Below the pieces are notes generated by a model that saw only the letters and a program-made list of their open reading frames with translations, had not been told where the DNA came from and made no database searches. DNA of 64,000 bases from CAZJQD01 sp964548165 [NCBI: uncultured bacterium] (GTDB taxonomy: Bacteria; UBA8481). How positions within the stretch are numbered: position 1 is the stretch's first letter; each line of letters opens with the position of its first letter. Shown one piece after another: positions 7,594-15,498 of this stretch. Where the stretch lies: NCBI GenBank assembly GCA_964548165.1, contig CAZJQD010000009.1:1-64000 (forward strand), written 5' to 3'. Both the position numbers and the translations under genes were made by a program.

Positions 7594-8715
7594 ATGGGCC
7601 GGATCGGCATTCTCGGGGGCTCGTTTGATCCCCCTCACCGCGGCCACCTGGAGGTGGCGCGACGCGCTCAGGCCGCGCTGAAACTGGATCGCGTGCTGGT
7701 CATCCCCGCTTCCCAGTCGCCGTGGAAGACCGAGACGGTGGGTCGCGCCTCGGCCGCCGATCGTCTGGCGATGGTTCGCGAACTCGTGGCGGACGCGGCG
7801 GAGCCCTGGCTCGAGGTCTCGGAGATCGAGCTCCGTCGTGGCGGCCTGTCCTACACGATCGATACCTTGCGCGAACTGCGAGGGCTGTATCCCGGCGACG
7901 CGTTCGTCTTTCTCCTGGGCGCCGACGCGCTCGGGGATCTGCCGCGGTGGCGCGAGGCCGGCGAGCTCGCGAAGTTGGCCGTCTTTGCCGTTCATGGACG
8001 TCCGGGATTCGCCGTGCATGCGCCGGGTGGATTTCACGTGGAGGCGGTTCCCGGCGACGATCTCCCGATCTCGTCCTCGGACCTGCGCCATAGGCTCGCG
8101 CGGGCGCTCGCTGTGCAACCCGATCTTCCCGCGCGTGTCGCGGCCCGGGTCGAATCGTCGATGCTCTACCTGCCCGTGCTCCCCGCGCCGCTTCTCGCTC
8201 ACGTGGCGACCGTGACGGCCGCGGGCATCGCCCTGGCGCGCCGCTGGTCCCTGGCGGAGGAGGACGTGGAGAAGGCCTGTCGCTACCACGACATCTACCG
8301 GGGGACGGCGCCCGGGGACTTACTGGAGATCGCGCAGGAGGCGGGAGAGCGCGTCGATGATCGCGACCACGCGTTTCCGCTCCTCCTGCATGGCCGCCTG
8401 GCCGCGCGCCGTCTGGAGGCGACCGGCCCCCGGGAGCCCGATGCGCGGCGACGCGCGGTCGTGGACGCGGTCCGCTATCACACCACGGGCCGCTCGGGCA
8501 TGGGAGGGGTCGAGATCGCCGTCACCGTGGCCGACCAGGTCGGCAAGCTCTGGGCCTCCGTCGCCGACGTGCCGATGGATCGTGGCGAGGCCCTCGCGCG
8601 TGTCGTTCGCAGGAAGTTGGAGCGTTCGTCGCGGCATGAGGGCGGAGCCCACCCGCTGCTCAGCGCGGCCGCGATGGAGCTGGGGCTCGTCGAGAGCGCG
8701 GGGCGGGCCGCGTGA
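7594..8715 (+). CDS. nadD: NadD-YqeK fusion: nicotinate-nucleotide adenylyltransferase plus HD hydrolase
   Basis: Two normally adjacent genes in one reading frame. Residues 1-193 are NadD, which adenylates nicotinate mononucleotide: GRIGILGGSFDPPHRGHLEVA (shown in part as GGSFDPPHRGHL), LGADALGDLPRW, and ISSSDLRHRL, the ISSTxIR equivalent. Residues about 205-373 are a YqeK-type HD domain: LLAHVATVTAAG, CRYHDIY, LLHGRLAA and YHTTGRSGM. YqeK relatives hydrolyse Ap4A. ATG 7576 directly abuts GGGGAG and leaves no spacer, whereas ATG 7594 has GAGGT about 12 nt upstream and begins like the family, so 7594 is used. The downstream gene starts in its stop codon. Confidence 0.9.
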   Translation: MGRIGILGGSFDPPHRGHLEVARRAQAALKLDRVLVIPASQSPWKTETVGRASAADRLAMVRELVADAAEPWLEVSEIELRRGGLSYTIDTLRELRGLYPGDAFVFLLGADALGDLPRWREAGELAKLAVFAVHGRPGFAVHAPGGFHVEAVPGDDLPISSSDLRHRLARALAVQPDLPARVAARVESSMLYLPVLPAPLLAHVATVTAAGIALARRWSLAEEDVEKACRYHDIYRGTAPGDLLEIAQEAGERVDDRDHAFPLLLHGRLAARRLEATGPREPDARRRAVVDAVRYHTTGRSGMGGVEIAVTVADQVGKLWASVADVPMDRGEALARVVRRKLERSSRHEGGAHPLLSAAAMELGLVESAGRAA

Positions 8716-9788
8716 CCGGGGTCGGCGGGGATCTCAAGCCGCGGCGACCGACCGCGGCGGCGCGCCCACCCGCCGGCGGCCAGGGACTTGCCCTGCGCCT
8801 CGGGATCGTCGTGCTCTTGATCGGCGCGCTGGTCTGGGTAAGCCGGTCCTGCGCCGGGTCGCGCGTCGAACCGCCCACGGGCGACTTCAGTCTCCTCCTG
8901 ATCGTCGCCGACGGCCCGCGCGCGCGCGTCGACGTGGCGGGCGGGCGCATGAAGATCGTGCTGCGAGGCGGGACCGAGTCGGGGGAACTCGATGCGGCCG
9001 CAGGCCCGCGGGCCGGAACCGTCTTTGACATGGCCGTGACGCATGCCGACCTGGAGAGAATTGTCGACGCCGTCGGCGGACTGCTCATCAACATTCCCGC
9101 CCCCATCGAGTACAAGAGCGAGGAGAGCCTGCCGGTGCGCATCGATCCCGGCATGCGCCGGCTGGATGCGGATCGCGTGCGCCGCTATCTCGGCCGCCCG
9201 GGTTCCCCGCCGGCCGCCGCGTTGAGGGCCGTGGTGATGGGGATGGCCGCGCGGGTGGGCGAGCTGGAGGTCCAGGGCGTGGATCTCGCTCGTCTCCTCT
9301 CGGCCGCCATCGCCGGCGACGCGCTGGGCGAGGACCAGCGCAATCCCCAGCGACTGGCGGGCCTATTCCTGGCGGCGCGCGGCATGGGTCCGACGGACGT
9401 GACCATCGATTGGGGCAGTAGCGTGTCCGCGGCTCCCGCCGGGAGTTCCCCGGCGGCCGCGGGGGACGCGAGCGCGGAGAACACGGCCCCGCCGAGCATG
9501 ACACGGCCGTTGCGACTCCGTATCCTCAACGGGACAGGTAGGCCGGGTCTGGCGGCGCGAGCGGCCGCCCGGTTTCCGTCGGGGAGGTTCGAGATTAGCG
9601 AGACAGCGAATGCGGATCGGTTCGGTTACGCGCGCACCGAGGTTCGGGGCGGAGAATTGTCCGGTGGCAACGAGGCCGTGATCCGCGAGGTCATTGGCGT
9701 CCTGGGCGTCGGCCGTTTCCAGGCGGGCGCTCCCCGGCCCGGGGTCGACGTCGAGATCGTGCTCGGCAACGACGCGCGGGGCCTGTGA
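8712..9788 (+). CDS. Membrane-anchored LytR_C-domain protein with degenerate LCP-like region
   Basis: A 358-residue protein with a cytoplasmic basic N-terminus and one membrane span (about residues 28-45). An extracytoplasmic region (about 55-215) recalls the LytR-CpsA-Psr fold, with VDAVGGLLINIPAPIEY and LDADRVRRYLGRPG, but it lacks the Arg/Asp-rich pyrophosphate-binding motifs as far as I can see. A LytR_C domain closes it: LRILNGTGRPGLAARAAARF to VDVEIVLGND. The start GTG 8712 overlaps the nadD stop as GTGA. A LytR-type gene between yqeK and rsfS is also known in Clostridia. Its role is probably in the cell envelope; catalytic activity is doubtful. Confidence 0.75.
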   Translation: MTGVGGDLKPRRPTAAARPPAGGQGLALRLGIVVLLIGALVWVSRSCAGSRVEPPTGDFSLLLIVADGPRARVDVAGGRMKIVLRGGTESGELDAAAGPRAGTVFDMAVTHADLERIVDAVGGLLINIPAPIEYKSEESLPVRIDPGMRRLDADRVRRYLGRPGSPPAAALRAVVMGMAARVGELEVQGVDLARLLSAAIAGDALGEDQRNPQRLAGLFLAARGMGPTDVTIDWGSSVSAAPAGSSPAAAGDASAENTAPPSMTRPLRLRILNGTGRPGLAARAAARFPSGRFEISETANADRFGYARTEVRGGELSGGNEAVIREVIGVLGVGRFQAGAPRPGVDVEIVLGNDARGL

Positions 9789-10132
9789 AGCCGTTCGATC
9801 GCGGGCGCCTCGCCGAGGAGGTCGTGGCCGCGCTGGAGGATCTCAAGGCCGTCGACCTGCGGAGCTACGACCTGGCGGGCCGTTCCATCGTGGCCGACAC
9901 GGTGATTCTCGCGTCCGGCGAGGCGGGCCGTCACGTGGAGGCGATGGCCGACACGTTGCGCCTCCGCAGCAAGCACCTCCCTCGCCACGCGATCGAGGGG
10001 CAGGGCGAGAGCGGTTGGGTGCTCGTGGATCTCGGCGACGTCGTGGTCCACCTGATGACGGCCGAGCGCCGGGCCTTCTACGGGCTCGACGAGATCTACG
10101 GGCAATTGACGGCGGTCCGGGGAAAGCGGTGA
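9785..10132 (+). CDS. rsfS: Ribosomal silencing factor RsfS
   Basis: Binds L14 on the 50S subunit and blocks subunit joining under starvation. The 115-residue length and the pattern LEDLKAVDLRSYDL, ADTVILASGEAGRHVEAMAD, GESGWVLVDLGDVVVHLM and FYGLDEIYG are diagnostic. The start GTG 9785 overlaps the preceding stop as GTGA, indicating coupled translation. It closes the conserved obg-nadD-rsfS neighbourhood. Confidence 0.95.
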   Translation: MKPFDRGRLAEEVVAALEDLKAVDLRSYDLAGRSIVADTVILASGEAGRHVEAMADTLRLRSKHLPRHAIEGQGESGWVLVDLGDVVVHLMTAERRAFYGLDEIYGQLTAVRGKR

Positions 10133-10761
10133 GCGGGGCGGACCAGCGCGGGGCGGAGCCTCCTCCTCCACCGGAGAGGCTCGCCGACAGTCCCCTTCTC
10201 GTGGCGCTGACGCCGCAACAGCTCGCCCGGTTCATCGCGTCCGGCGACACGCGACGGTATCGTCGCGGGGAACAGATCATCGCCGAGGGAGAGACCGGCG
10301 ACGCCCTGTACGTGATCCTGGAGGGCAGTGTCACGATCCGTCATCCCGACCAACGCGTCATGGCCACGCTCTCGGGCGAGGATACGATGGACTCCCAGTA
10401 CGAGGGGGACTTCTTCGGCGAGATGTCGGTGCTTGATCACGAGCCCCGGAGCGCGACCGTGGTCGCGTCCTCCGAAGAGGTCGAGCTCTTCCGGATCAGC
10501 AAGGAGAAGGTCTTCGCGCTCTTCGCGTCAGACACGGATTTCCAGGTCGTGTTCCTCCTGAACCTGGCCCGCATACTCTCCCGGCGTATCCGCCGTTCGA
10601 ATACCCGGAGATCGTCCGGAGCTGCTACTACTCAAGACTGTCCCGGCAAAGCCGGGCCAGTCGCCGAGGGGGGCGCCCGAGACAGCTCCCCCCCCGCCGA
10701 ACTCCCACCGGGAGTTGGCGAAGCCAGCGGACTCCCCCCATCGAGCTCGCTCGACTTGTGA
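10129..10761 (+). CDS. Stand-alone cyclic-nucleotide-binding domain protein
   Basis: A 210-residue protein with one cNMP-binding domain (about residues 20-150): LLVALTPQQLARFI, RRGEQIIAEGETGDALYVIL, GDFFGEMSVLDHEPRSATVVA. The phosphate-binding cassette FGEMSVLDHEPRSA is preserved. No helix-turn-helix follows, so it is not a normal Crp regulator; it may be a sensor or adaptor. The start GTG 10129 overlaps the rsfS stop as GTGA. From about residue 170 the tail is low-complexity and coincides with a hairpin-rich repeat also found at 17.06 kb, so the original protein probably ended earlier. Confidence 0.8.
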   Translation: MSGADQRGAEPPPPPERLADSPLLVALTPQQLARFIASGDTRRYRRGEQIIAEGETGDALYVILEGSVTIRHPDQRVMATLSGEDTMDSQYEGDFFGEMSVLDHEPRSATVVASSEEVELFRISKEKVFALFASDTDFQVVFLLNLARILSRRIRRSNTRRSSGAATTQDCPGKAGPVAEGGARDSSPPAELPPGVGEASGLPPSSSLDL

Positions 10762-10762
10762 C
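10640..10762. repeat. Hairpin-rich repeat (copy 1), read as the C-terminus of the cNMP-binding protein
   Basis: Contains the palindrome CCCGGCAAAGCCGGG (10642-10656), GAGGGGGGCGC (10666-10676) facing AGCTCCCCCC, a smaller ACTCCCACCGGGAGT hairpin, and CTCCCCCCATCG followed by CTTGTGA. The first, second and last modules recur in the same order at 17.06-17.17 kb in non-coding DNA. Confidence 0.75.
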
Positions 10763-10794
10763 CGACCTGAGTAGTTACCCGGAGTTTGATTAGG

Positions 10795-11016
10795 TTAAGC
10801 GGCGCGGGCGAGGGTGAGGCGTTCCTGGATGGAGTGGAGGAGGGTGCGAAGCAGCGCGGCGTCCCCGGTCTCGAGTTGTCCGTGCAGGACGATGTACCAG
10901 GCGTCGGTCCGGCTCTTCACCGCCGTCCACCGGATCGACTCGCCGCCTTCCCCCACGATATTGCCGCTGGCCCGTTCCTCGTCGCGAAACGTCACGTTCA
11001 CCTGTGCCTGTCGCAT
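10795..11016 (-). CDS. Small hypothetical protein
   Basis: A 73-residue reading frame I do not recognise: MRQAQVNVTFRDEERASG at the start, then GGESIRWTAVKSRTDAWYIV, and a helical C-terminus with GDAALLRTLLHSIQERLTL. Evidence that it is real: a GGGAGGTG ribosome-binding site 5-6 nt upstream of ATG 11016 on the minus strand and a non-random amino-acid composition. It lies alone between the cNMP protein (convergent) and glnE (divergent). No signal peptide or metal motif. A competing longer minus-strand frame has no ribosome-binding site. Confidence 0.5.
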   Translation of the reverse strand: MRQAQVNVTFRDEERASGNIVGEGGESIRWTAVKSRTDAWYIVLHGQLETGDAALLRTLLHSIQERLTLARAA

Positions 11017-11156
11017 GAGGCACCTCCCGCATTGGGTTGTGCCGGACTCCTGGGGCCATCAGGCTTCCGGCGAGCGTCGGGGATGCCGGCGCTTCTTTGG
11101 TTTACGGCAGGTTGCTGAGGCATGTTGAGCTTTTTTCAGAAAGAAAGAATTCTGGC

Positions 11157-13841
11157 ATGTACAACCGGCTGATCCGCGAGTCGCGCGCGCCGGCCCGCGT
11201 GAGAGGCGCCCTTGACCGGCTCATGGCCACGGGCGCTCCGCTCCCCCTGGTCGACGAGGAATCTCTTCGCAGGTTCGTTCGCGTGGTGGAGTCGTCGCGC
11301 TTCGCCGTCGATGTGCTCCGCGCCCACGAGCGGGCCTGGGACATCCTCGTCCAGGGCGATTACCCCGCCACGCACCGGCCCTCGCTCGAGAGCGCCGCCG
11401 GCATCCGCGAACACTACGCCCTCTCGCTCTTCCACGTGCTCGTCGTGGACGTCCTGGAGCTGGTGCCGTTCGAGCGGACGATGGAGCTCCTGACGCATGC
11501 GTCCGAGGAGTGCGTGGTGGCGGCGATGGCCGTCGCGTGGAGGGAACTGGTCGAGAGATTCGGGGCGCCCGCGGGACTCGGCGCCGGCGAGACGGGCTAC
11601 TGCGTCCTTGGCATGGGCAAGCTGGGCGGGGCGGAGCTGAATTTCAGTTCCGACATCGACCTGATCTGCTTCTACGCGGAGGACGGCGAGACGACGGGAG
11701 GCGTGCGAGGGGCGCTCGCGCACATGGAGTGGTACGCGCGGTTGACGGAGCGGATCGTCGACACGCTCTCGGCGCGCGTGCACGGCCCCTTCGGCCTGAA
11801 GGTGGACCTGCGCCTGCGCCCGGAGGGCAAGACGGGGCCGCTGGTGCGATCGCTCGAGGCCATGATGAGGTACTACGAGGGCGAGGGGACGACGTGGGAA
11901 CGCCAGGCGCTCATCAAGGCCCGCGGCGTCGCCGGCGACGCCGGGCTGGCCCAGGCCTTTCTCGACGCCGTCTCTCCCTTCATCTATCACCGCTACCTGG
12001 ACAGGGATGCGATCTACGCGGTGGAAGCCATCAAGGGGCGCATCGAGGCCCAGGCCCGGGAGCACGGTCGACGCCACGTGAAGCTCTCGCGAGGAGGGAT
12101 CCGCGAGATCGAGTTCATCACGCAGCTGCTGCAACTCTCCAATGGCGGACGTTGCGCCGCCGTGCGGGGACCGTCCACCCTCCGCGCTCTCGACGCGCTG
12201 GTGGAGCATCGCTACCTGCTCCCCGCGGACCGCGATCGCCTGAGGTCCGCCTACCTCTTCCTCAGGCGCGTCGAGCACCGGCTCCAGATGCTCGATGGCC
12301 GACAGACCCACGTTCTCCCCGAGGATGACGGCGACGTCGCCGACCTCGCCCTGCGCCTGGATTACGCCTCCGCGGCGGAGTTCTGGACGGAGTACCTGGC
12401 GGTGACCGACGGCGTGCGCGCGCTGTACGAGTCGCGCTTCGCCCGCTCGCGGGAGGTTTCGGTCACGGCGATCGAGACGGAGATCATCACGCTCCTGGAG
12501 GATCCAGACCAGGAAGGCGGGGTACCGGGGACGCCGCGATCCGCGATCGCGCCGCCGACCTGGAGGGACTCCCTGAGCGAGGAGGCGATCGGAGAGCTCC
12601 GGCGGCTGTCGCGCGGCAGCATCGCCGATCCGCAGACGGCTACCATCCGGAGGCTCTTCATCCAGAGCACCCCGTCGTGGCTCCCGGCGCTCCTTGAGCT
12701 TCCCGATCCGGATCGCGGCCTCAAGCGTTTCGCCAGGATGGTGGAGAGCTATGGCGCCAAGTCGTCGCTTTACGAGATCCTGGCCGCGTACCCGGCCGTG
12801 GCCGAGCTCCTGGTCGCGATCGCCGCGCTCTCGGATCCGCTCTCGGATCTCATCTGCCGGGACCCTTCCACGCTCGAGGCCCTGCTCTCGCCGGGCGGAG
12901 TCACGGGCGGACGCGACGTCGCCGCGCTGGGGGAGAGGGTTACGGAGCTGGTGAAGTACGCGCCGAGCCGCGATCGGGCGCTCCTGATGCTCAAGGCCGA
13001 GGAGCACCTGAGGATCGGCGTAAGGTTCCTGATGGGCCTGGCGGACGCGACGCGCACGGGGCGAGAACTCGCGGCCCTGGCGGAGCTCCTGGTGGGCGCG
13101 GATTCCGAGTTCGTCGTCATCGCGCTTGGACGGTTCGGCGCCGGGGACCTCGGGTTGACGTCCGACCTCGATCTCGTCTTCGTCGCCGCCACCGGGGACG
13201 ACGGGGTGACGCAGGCCGTTCAGCGCCGCATCGCCGCCTGGACCAAGCTCGGGCTCAAGATCGATTCGCGCCTAAGGCCGATGGGGCGCACCGCTCCGCT
13301 GGTCGGAGACGTCGATGCGTTCGAGGAGTATGTCACGGGCACGGCGGAGACCTGGGAACGCGTGGCCTGGGCGCGGGCTCGTGTGTTGAGCGGTCCGGCC
13401 GATGCGCGATCCCGCGTGGAGCGGATTTTGGAGAAGTGGCGGACGCGGCCGTTCGGCGTCGAGGAGGTCCGGGCCATGGCCGCGATGCGCCGCAGGCTCG
13501 GCGACGAATCGCGCCCGGAGGATATGAAGCGCGGACCGGGCGGCTTCATCGACCTCGACCTCATCGCGGCCATGCGGATGCTCAGGAGCGGGGGTTCGTC
13601 GGTGGAACCGGAGGTTGTCTTCGGGGATGAGCCGCATCTTCTTCGCGCGCACCGCTTCTTTCGAGCGTGGGATGCGTCCGCACAGTTTGCGTTCGGCCGT
13701 GCCTGGCGCCCCGAGGAGACAGCGGTTGATCGGGCACGCCACGCGCTTCTTCTCTCCCGGCAGGGTTGCGACCCGGCCGACCTGACGGCGATCCGGTCCG
13801 CGGTCGCCGACGCATGGGACCGCGAGATCTCGGGGAGCTAG
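11157..13841 (+). CDS. glnE: Glutamine synthetase adenylyltransferase/deadenylase
   Basis: Bifunctional enzyme that adds and removes AMP on glutamine synthetase in response to PII. The 894 residues hold two nucleotidyltransferase domains with intact GxGxxG...SDxDL motifs: GMGKLGGAELNFSSDIDL (about 152-169) and ALGRFGAGDLGLTSDLDL (about 655), each followed by a GlnE helical bundle (IREIEFITQLLQL; KRGPGGFIDLDLIAAM). E. coli GlnE is 946 residues. Start ATG 11157 is chosen because the longer frame overlaps the small minus-strand gene; no clear ribosome-binding site was found. No glnA or glnB is nearby. Confidence 0.93.
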   Translation: MYNRLIRESRAPARVRGALDRLMATGAPLPLVDEESLRRFVRVVESSRFAVDVLRAHERAWDILVQGDYPATHRPSLESAAGIREHYALSLFHVLVVDVLELVPFERTMELLTHASEECVVAAMAVAWRELVERFGAPAGLGAGETGYCVLGMGKLGGAELNFSSDIDLICFYAEDGETTGGVRGALAHMEWYARLTERIVDTLSARVHGPFGLKVDLRLRPEGKTGPLVRSLEAMMRYYEGEGTTWERQALIKARGVAGDAGLAQAFLDAVSPFIYHRYLDRDAIYAVEAIKGRIEAQAREHGRRHVKLSRGGIREIEFITQLLQLSNGGRCAAVRGPSTLRALDALVEHRYLLPADRDRLRSAYLFLRRVEHRLQMLDGRQTHVLPEDDGDVADLALRLDYASAAEFWTEYLAVTDGVRALYESRFARSREVSVTAIETEIITLLEDPDQEGGVPGTPRSAIAPPTWRDSLSEEAIGELRRLSRGSIADPQTATIRRLFIQSTPSWLPALLELPDPDRGLKRFARMVESYGAKSSLYEILAAYPAVAELLVAIAALSDPLSDLICRDPSTLEALLSPGGVTGGRDVAALGERVTELVKYAPSRDRALLMLKAEEHLRIGVRFLMGLADATRTGRELAALAELLVGADSEFVVIALGRFGAGDLGLTSDLDLVFVAATGDDGVTQAVQRRIAAWTKLGLKIDSRLRPMGRTAPLVGDVDAFEEYVTGTAETWERVAWARARVLSGPADARSRVERILEKWRTRPFGVEEVRAMAAMRRRLGDESRPEDMKRGPGGFIDLDLIAAMRMLRSGGSSVEPEVVFGDEPHLLRAHRFFRAWDASAQFAFGRAWRPEETAVDRARHALLLSRQGCDPADLTAIRSAVADAWDREISGS

Positions 13842-13864
13842 GCTGATCTATTCGCAAGTTTTCA

Positions 13865-14041
13865 ACACGGAGACCACGGAGACCACGGAGAAGACCAATG
13901 CAAGGCATGGATTCAAGGTATGGGCGATTCAGAACTATCTCTTCATCACAGGCTAATCGAGGTTAAGAAGTCGATTTTCATTCTTCGTCTGGATTAACAT
14001 CTTTTGCCTTGCTCCGTGGTCCCCGTGGTCTTCGTGGTGCC
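13865..14041. repeat. CACGGAG repeats, inverted pair 1
   Basis: Left arm 13865-13896 is a run of ACCACGGAG units. Right arm 14011-14041 is the reverse-complement type (CTCCGTGGT, CCCGTGGTC, TTCGTGGTG). The arms enclose about 115 bp of AT-richer DNA with no gene. The region 13842-14109 holds nothing else except a possible promoter for the next gene (TTTCCT 14074, 17 nt, TACCAT 14097-14102). Confidence 0.7.
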
Positions 14042-14109
14042 AATTCATGAATAGGCCCGGTGAGCGTTCCCTCTTTCCTTCTCACCGTCCCTGAATTACC
14101 ATCGCGCGC

Positions 14110-15186
14110 ATGTCTCTGCCTCCTCCGCCCAACGCGCCGGTGACCCAGGTCCAGAAGGTGATCCTGGGCGCTCTCGCGGCCTTGTACCTTCTCCTGCTCA
14201 TCCTCTGGATTGCCAACAATCGCAACGCCACGCTCTTCGAGATGGGGGACGTGGAGGGATTCGGCCGCATGCCGGCGCCGATAGCGGCTCAAGGGGCGAT
14301 GACGTGGCGGTTCGCGCCGAGCATCCCGCAGATGGCGGTGACCGCCGCGATCAACCCGCCCGCGGTCTCGTCGAAGATCGAGAGGCTCGAGCAGGTGGCG
14401 ACGGGCGCCAACGGCGCCAAGGTCTACCGCGCCGTCTACCTCTCGGATTCCACCCCGGTCTATGGGCTCCTGGGAGTTCCGGCCACGGCGCCCGCGCCTG
14501 CCCTGGTGGTCTGTCACCCGGCCGATTCGCCGTACCGCACCGGTCTCCATACCGACGATACGATCAAGTGGCTGGCTGAGATCGGTATTTATGCCTTCGC
14601 TCCCGATTATCGCGGCTGGGGCCCGTCCGGCGGCCAGCGCGGCAACGAAGTCCGCGACGTCTGGAACGCGCTCGCGACGCTCCGGAAGGATCCGGCGGTT
14701 CGTCCGGAGAAGTTGGGGCTCCTGGGATACTCGATGGGCGGCGGGATTGCCGCCCGCGCCGCGGCCGCGGATAGCGAGCTTGCGTTCCTGGGGCTCTTCT
14801 ACGCTCAGATGATGGGTTCGGTTGACGAGCTCCGGAGCGGCCTGCGCTATGGCCAGTTCGAGCCGGGGAGCGGTGGTATCCAGCAGTTGGTGCGCGACGG
14901 GCGGGCGGCCGGTGCCGACGACGCGGAGCTGGAGTACACGATCCGGATGATCTCGCCGATCTACCATCTTGATCGGTTCAAGGGCCGCGTGGCGATCTTC
15001 CATGGCGGGCAGGACCAGGTGGTCTCCATCCGGCAGTCCGAGGCTCTTCACGGCGAGATGCGCCGTCTCGGAAAGCCCGTCAGCTACAACGCCTACGAGA
15101 CCCTCTCGCACGCCTTCGCCAACAGCATCGAGAATCCCTCGAAGGCCGATCTCGAGAAGGCCCTCAGGGAGTCACTGCTGAACTAG
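14110..15186 (+). CDS. Membrane-anchored alpha/beta hydrolase (peptidase S9/dienelactone hydrolase-like)
   Basis: A 358-residue protein with one N-terminal membrane span (about residues 18-36), then an alpha/beta hydrolase fold: an oxyanion strand LVVCHPADSPYRTG, DYRGWGPSGGQRG, the nucleophile elbow GYSMGGG, an acid in FHGGQDQVVS and the catalytic His in LSHAF. The full Ser-Asp-His triad is therefore present. The substrate is unknown; secreted esterase or acyl-peptidase are both possible. It stands alone between two repeat-bearing intergenic regions. ATG 14110 has no ribosome-binding site; a -10-like TACCAT lies 7 nt upstream. Confidence 0.8.
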   Translation: MSLPPPPNAPVTQVQKVILGALAALYLLLLILWIANNRNATLFEMGDVEGFGRMPAPIAAQGAMTWRFAPSIPQMAVTAAINPPAVSSKIERLEQVATGANGAKVYRAVYLSDSTPVYGLLGVPATAPAPALVVCHPADSPYRTGLHTDDTIKWLAEIGIYAFAPDYRGWGPSGGQRGNEVRDVWNALATLRKDPAVRPEKLGLLGYSMGGGIAARAAAADSELAFLGLFYAQMMGSVDELRSGLRYGQFEPGSGGIQQLVRDGRAAGADDAELEYTIRMISPIYHLDRFKGRVAIFHGGQDQVVSIRQSEALHGEMRRLGKPVSYNAYETLSHAFANSIENPSKADLEKALRESLLN

Positions 15187-15204
15187 CAGTCATCCAAAGA
15201 ACGG

Positions 15205-15230
15205 AACCACAGGGGCACCGAGGCACGGAG
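15205..15230. repeat. Single CACGGAG-type repeat copy
   Basis: AACCACAGGGGCACCGAGGC followed by ACGGAG, without a nearby inverted partner. It lies in the 312-bp gap 15187-15498, which otherwise holds the promoter and leader of the surface-protein gene. Confidence 0.5.
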
Positions 15231-15356
15231 AATGTCCCTGTGCTGCGCGGGCCTTTTTCACGTTCTTTCACTCAGATGAGGAACCCAGAACCGGAAAATC
15301 CGTCTTAAATCCTGCAACCTGTGAAAGTTTGTGCAGTTTGTTTGCTCTTTTCCGGG

Positions 15357-15386
15357 TTGACAGGAGGCGTAGTCCTTTGAGATTAT
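15357..15386 (+). promoter_or_regulatory. Promoter of the surface-protein gene
   Basis: Consensus TTGACA (15357-15362), an 18-nt spacer and GATTAT (15381-15386, 4 of 6). Transcription would start near 15393, giving a leader of about 105 nt before ATG 15499. Confidence 0.6.
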
Positions 15387-15423
15387 GACCCTTGTGTGTG
15401 TTGACCGGGTGGCGTCCTCTGGG

Positions 15424-15439
15424 CGCACCCTCGGGTGCG
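15424..15439 (+). other. Leader hairpin
   Basis: CGCACC pairs with GGTGCG around a CTCG tetraloop in the predicted 5' leader, about 60 nt before the start codon. It may protect the transcript or regulate translation; no known riboswitch is recognised. Confidence 0.45.
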
Positions 15440-15498
15440 ACCTTGGGGAGGTACGTTCATCTCTTCATGGCGCGGAAAAATTTTGTGAGGTGTGCAGT

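Noticed and set aside
11037-11156. Longer GlnE start.
   Set aside because: The extra 40 residues are not GlnE-like and the frame overlaps the upstream region of the small divergent gene.
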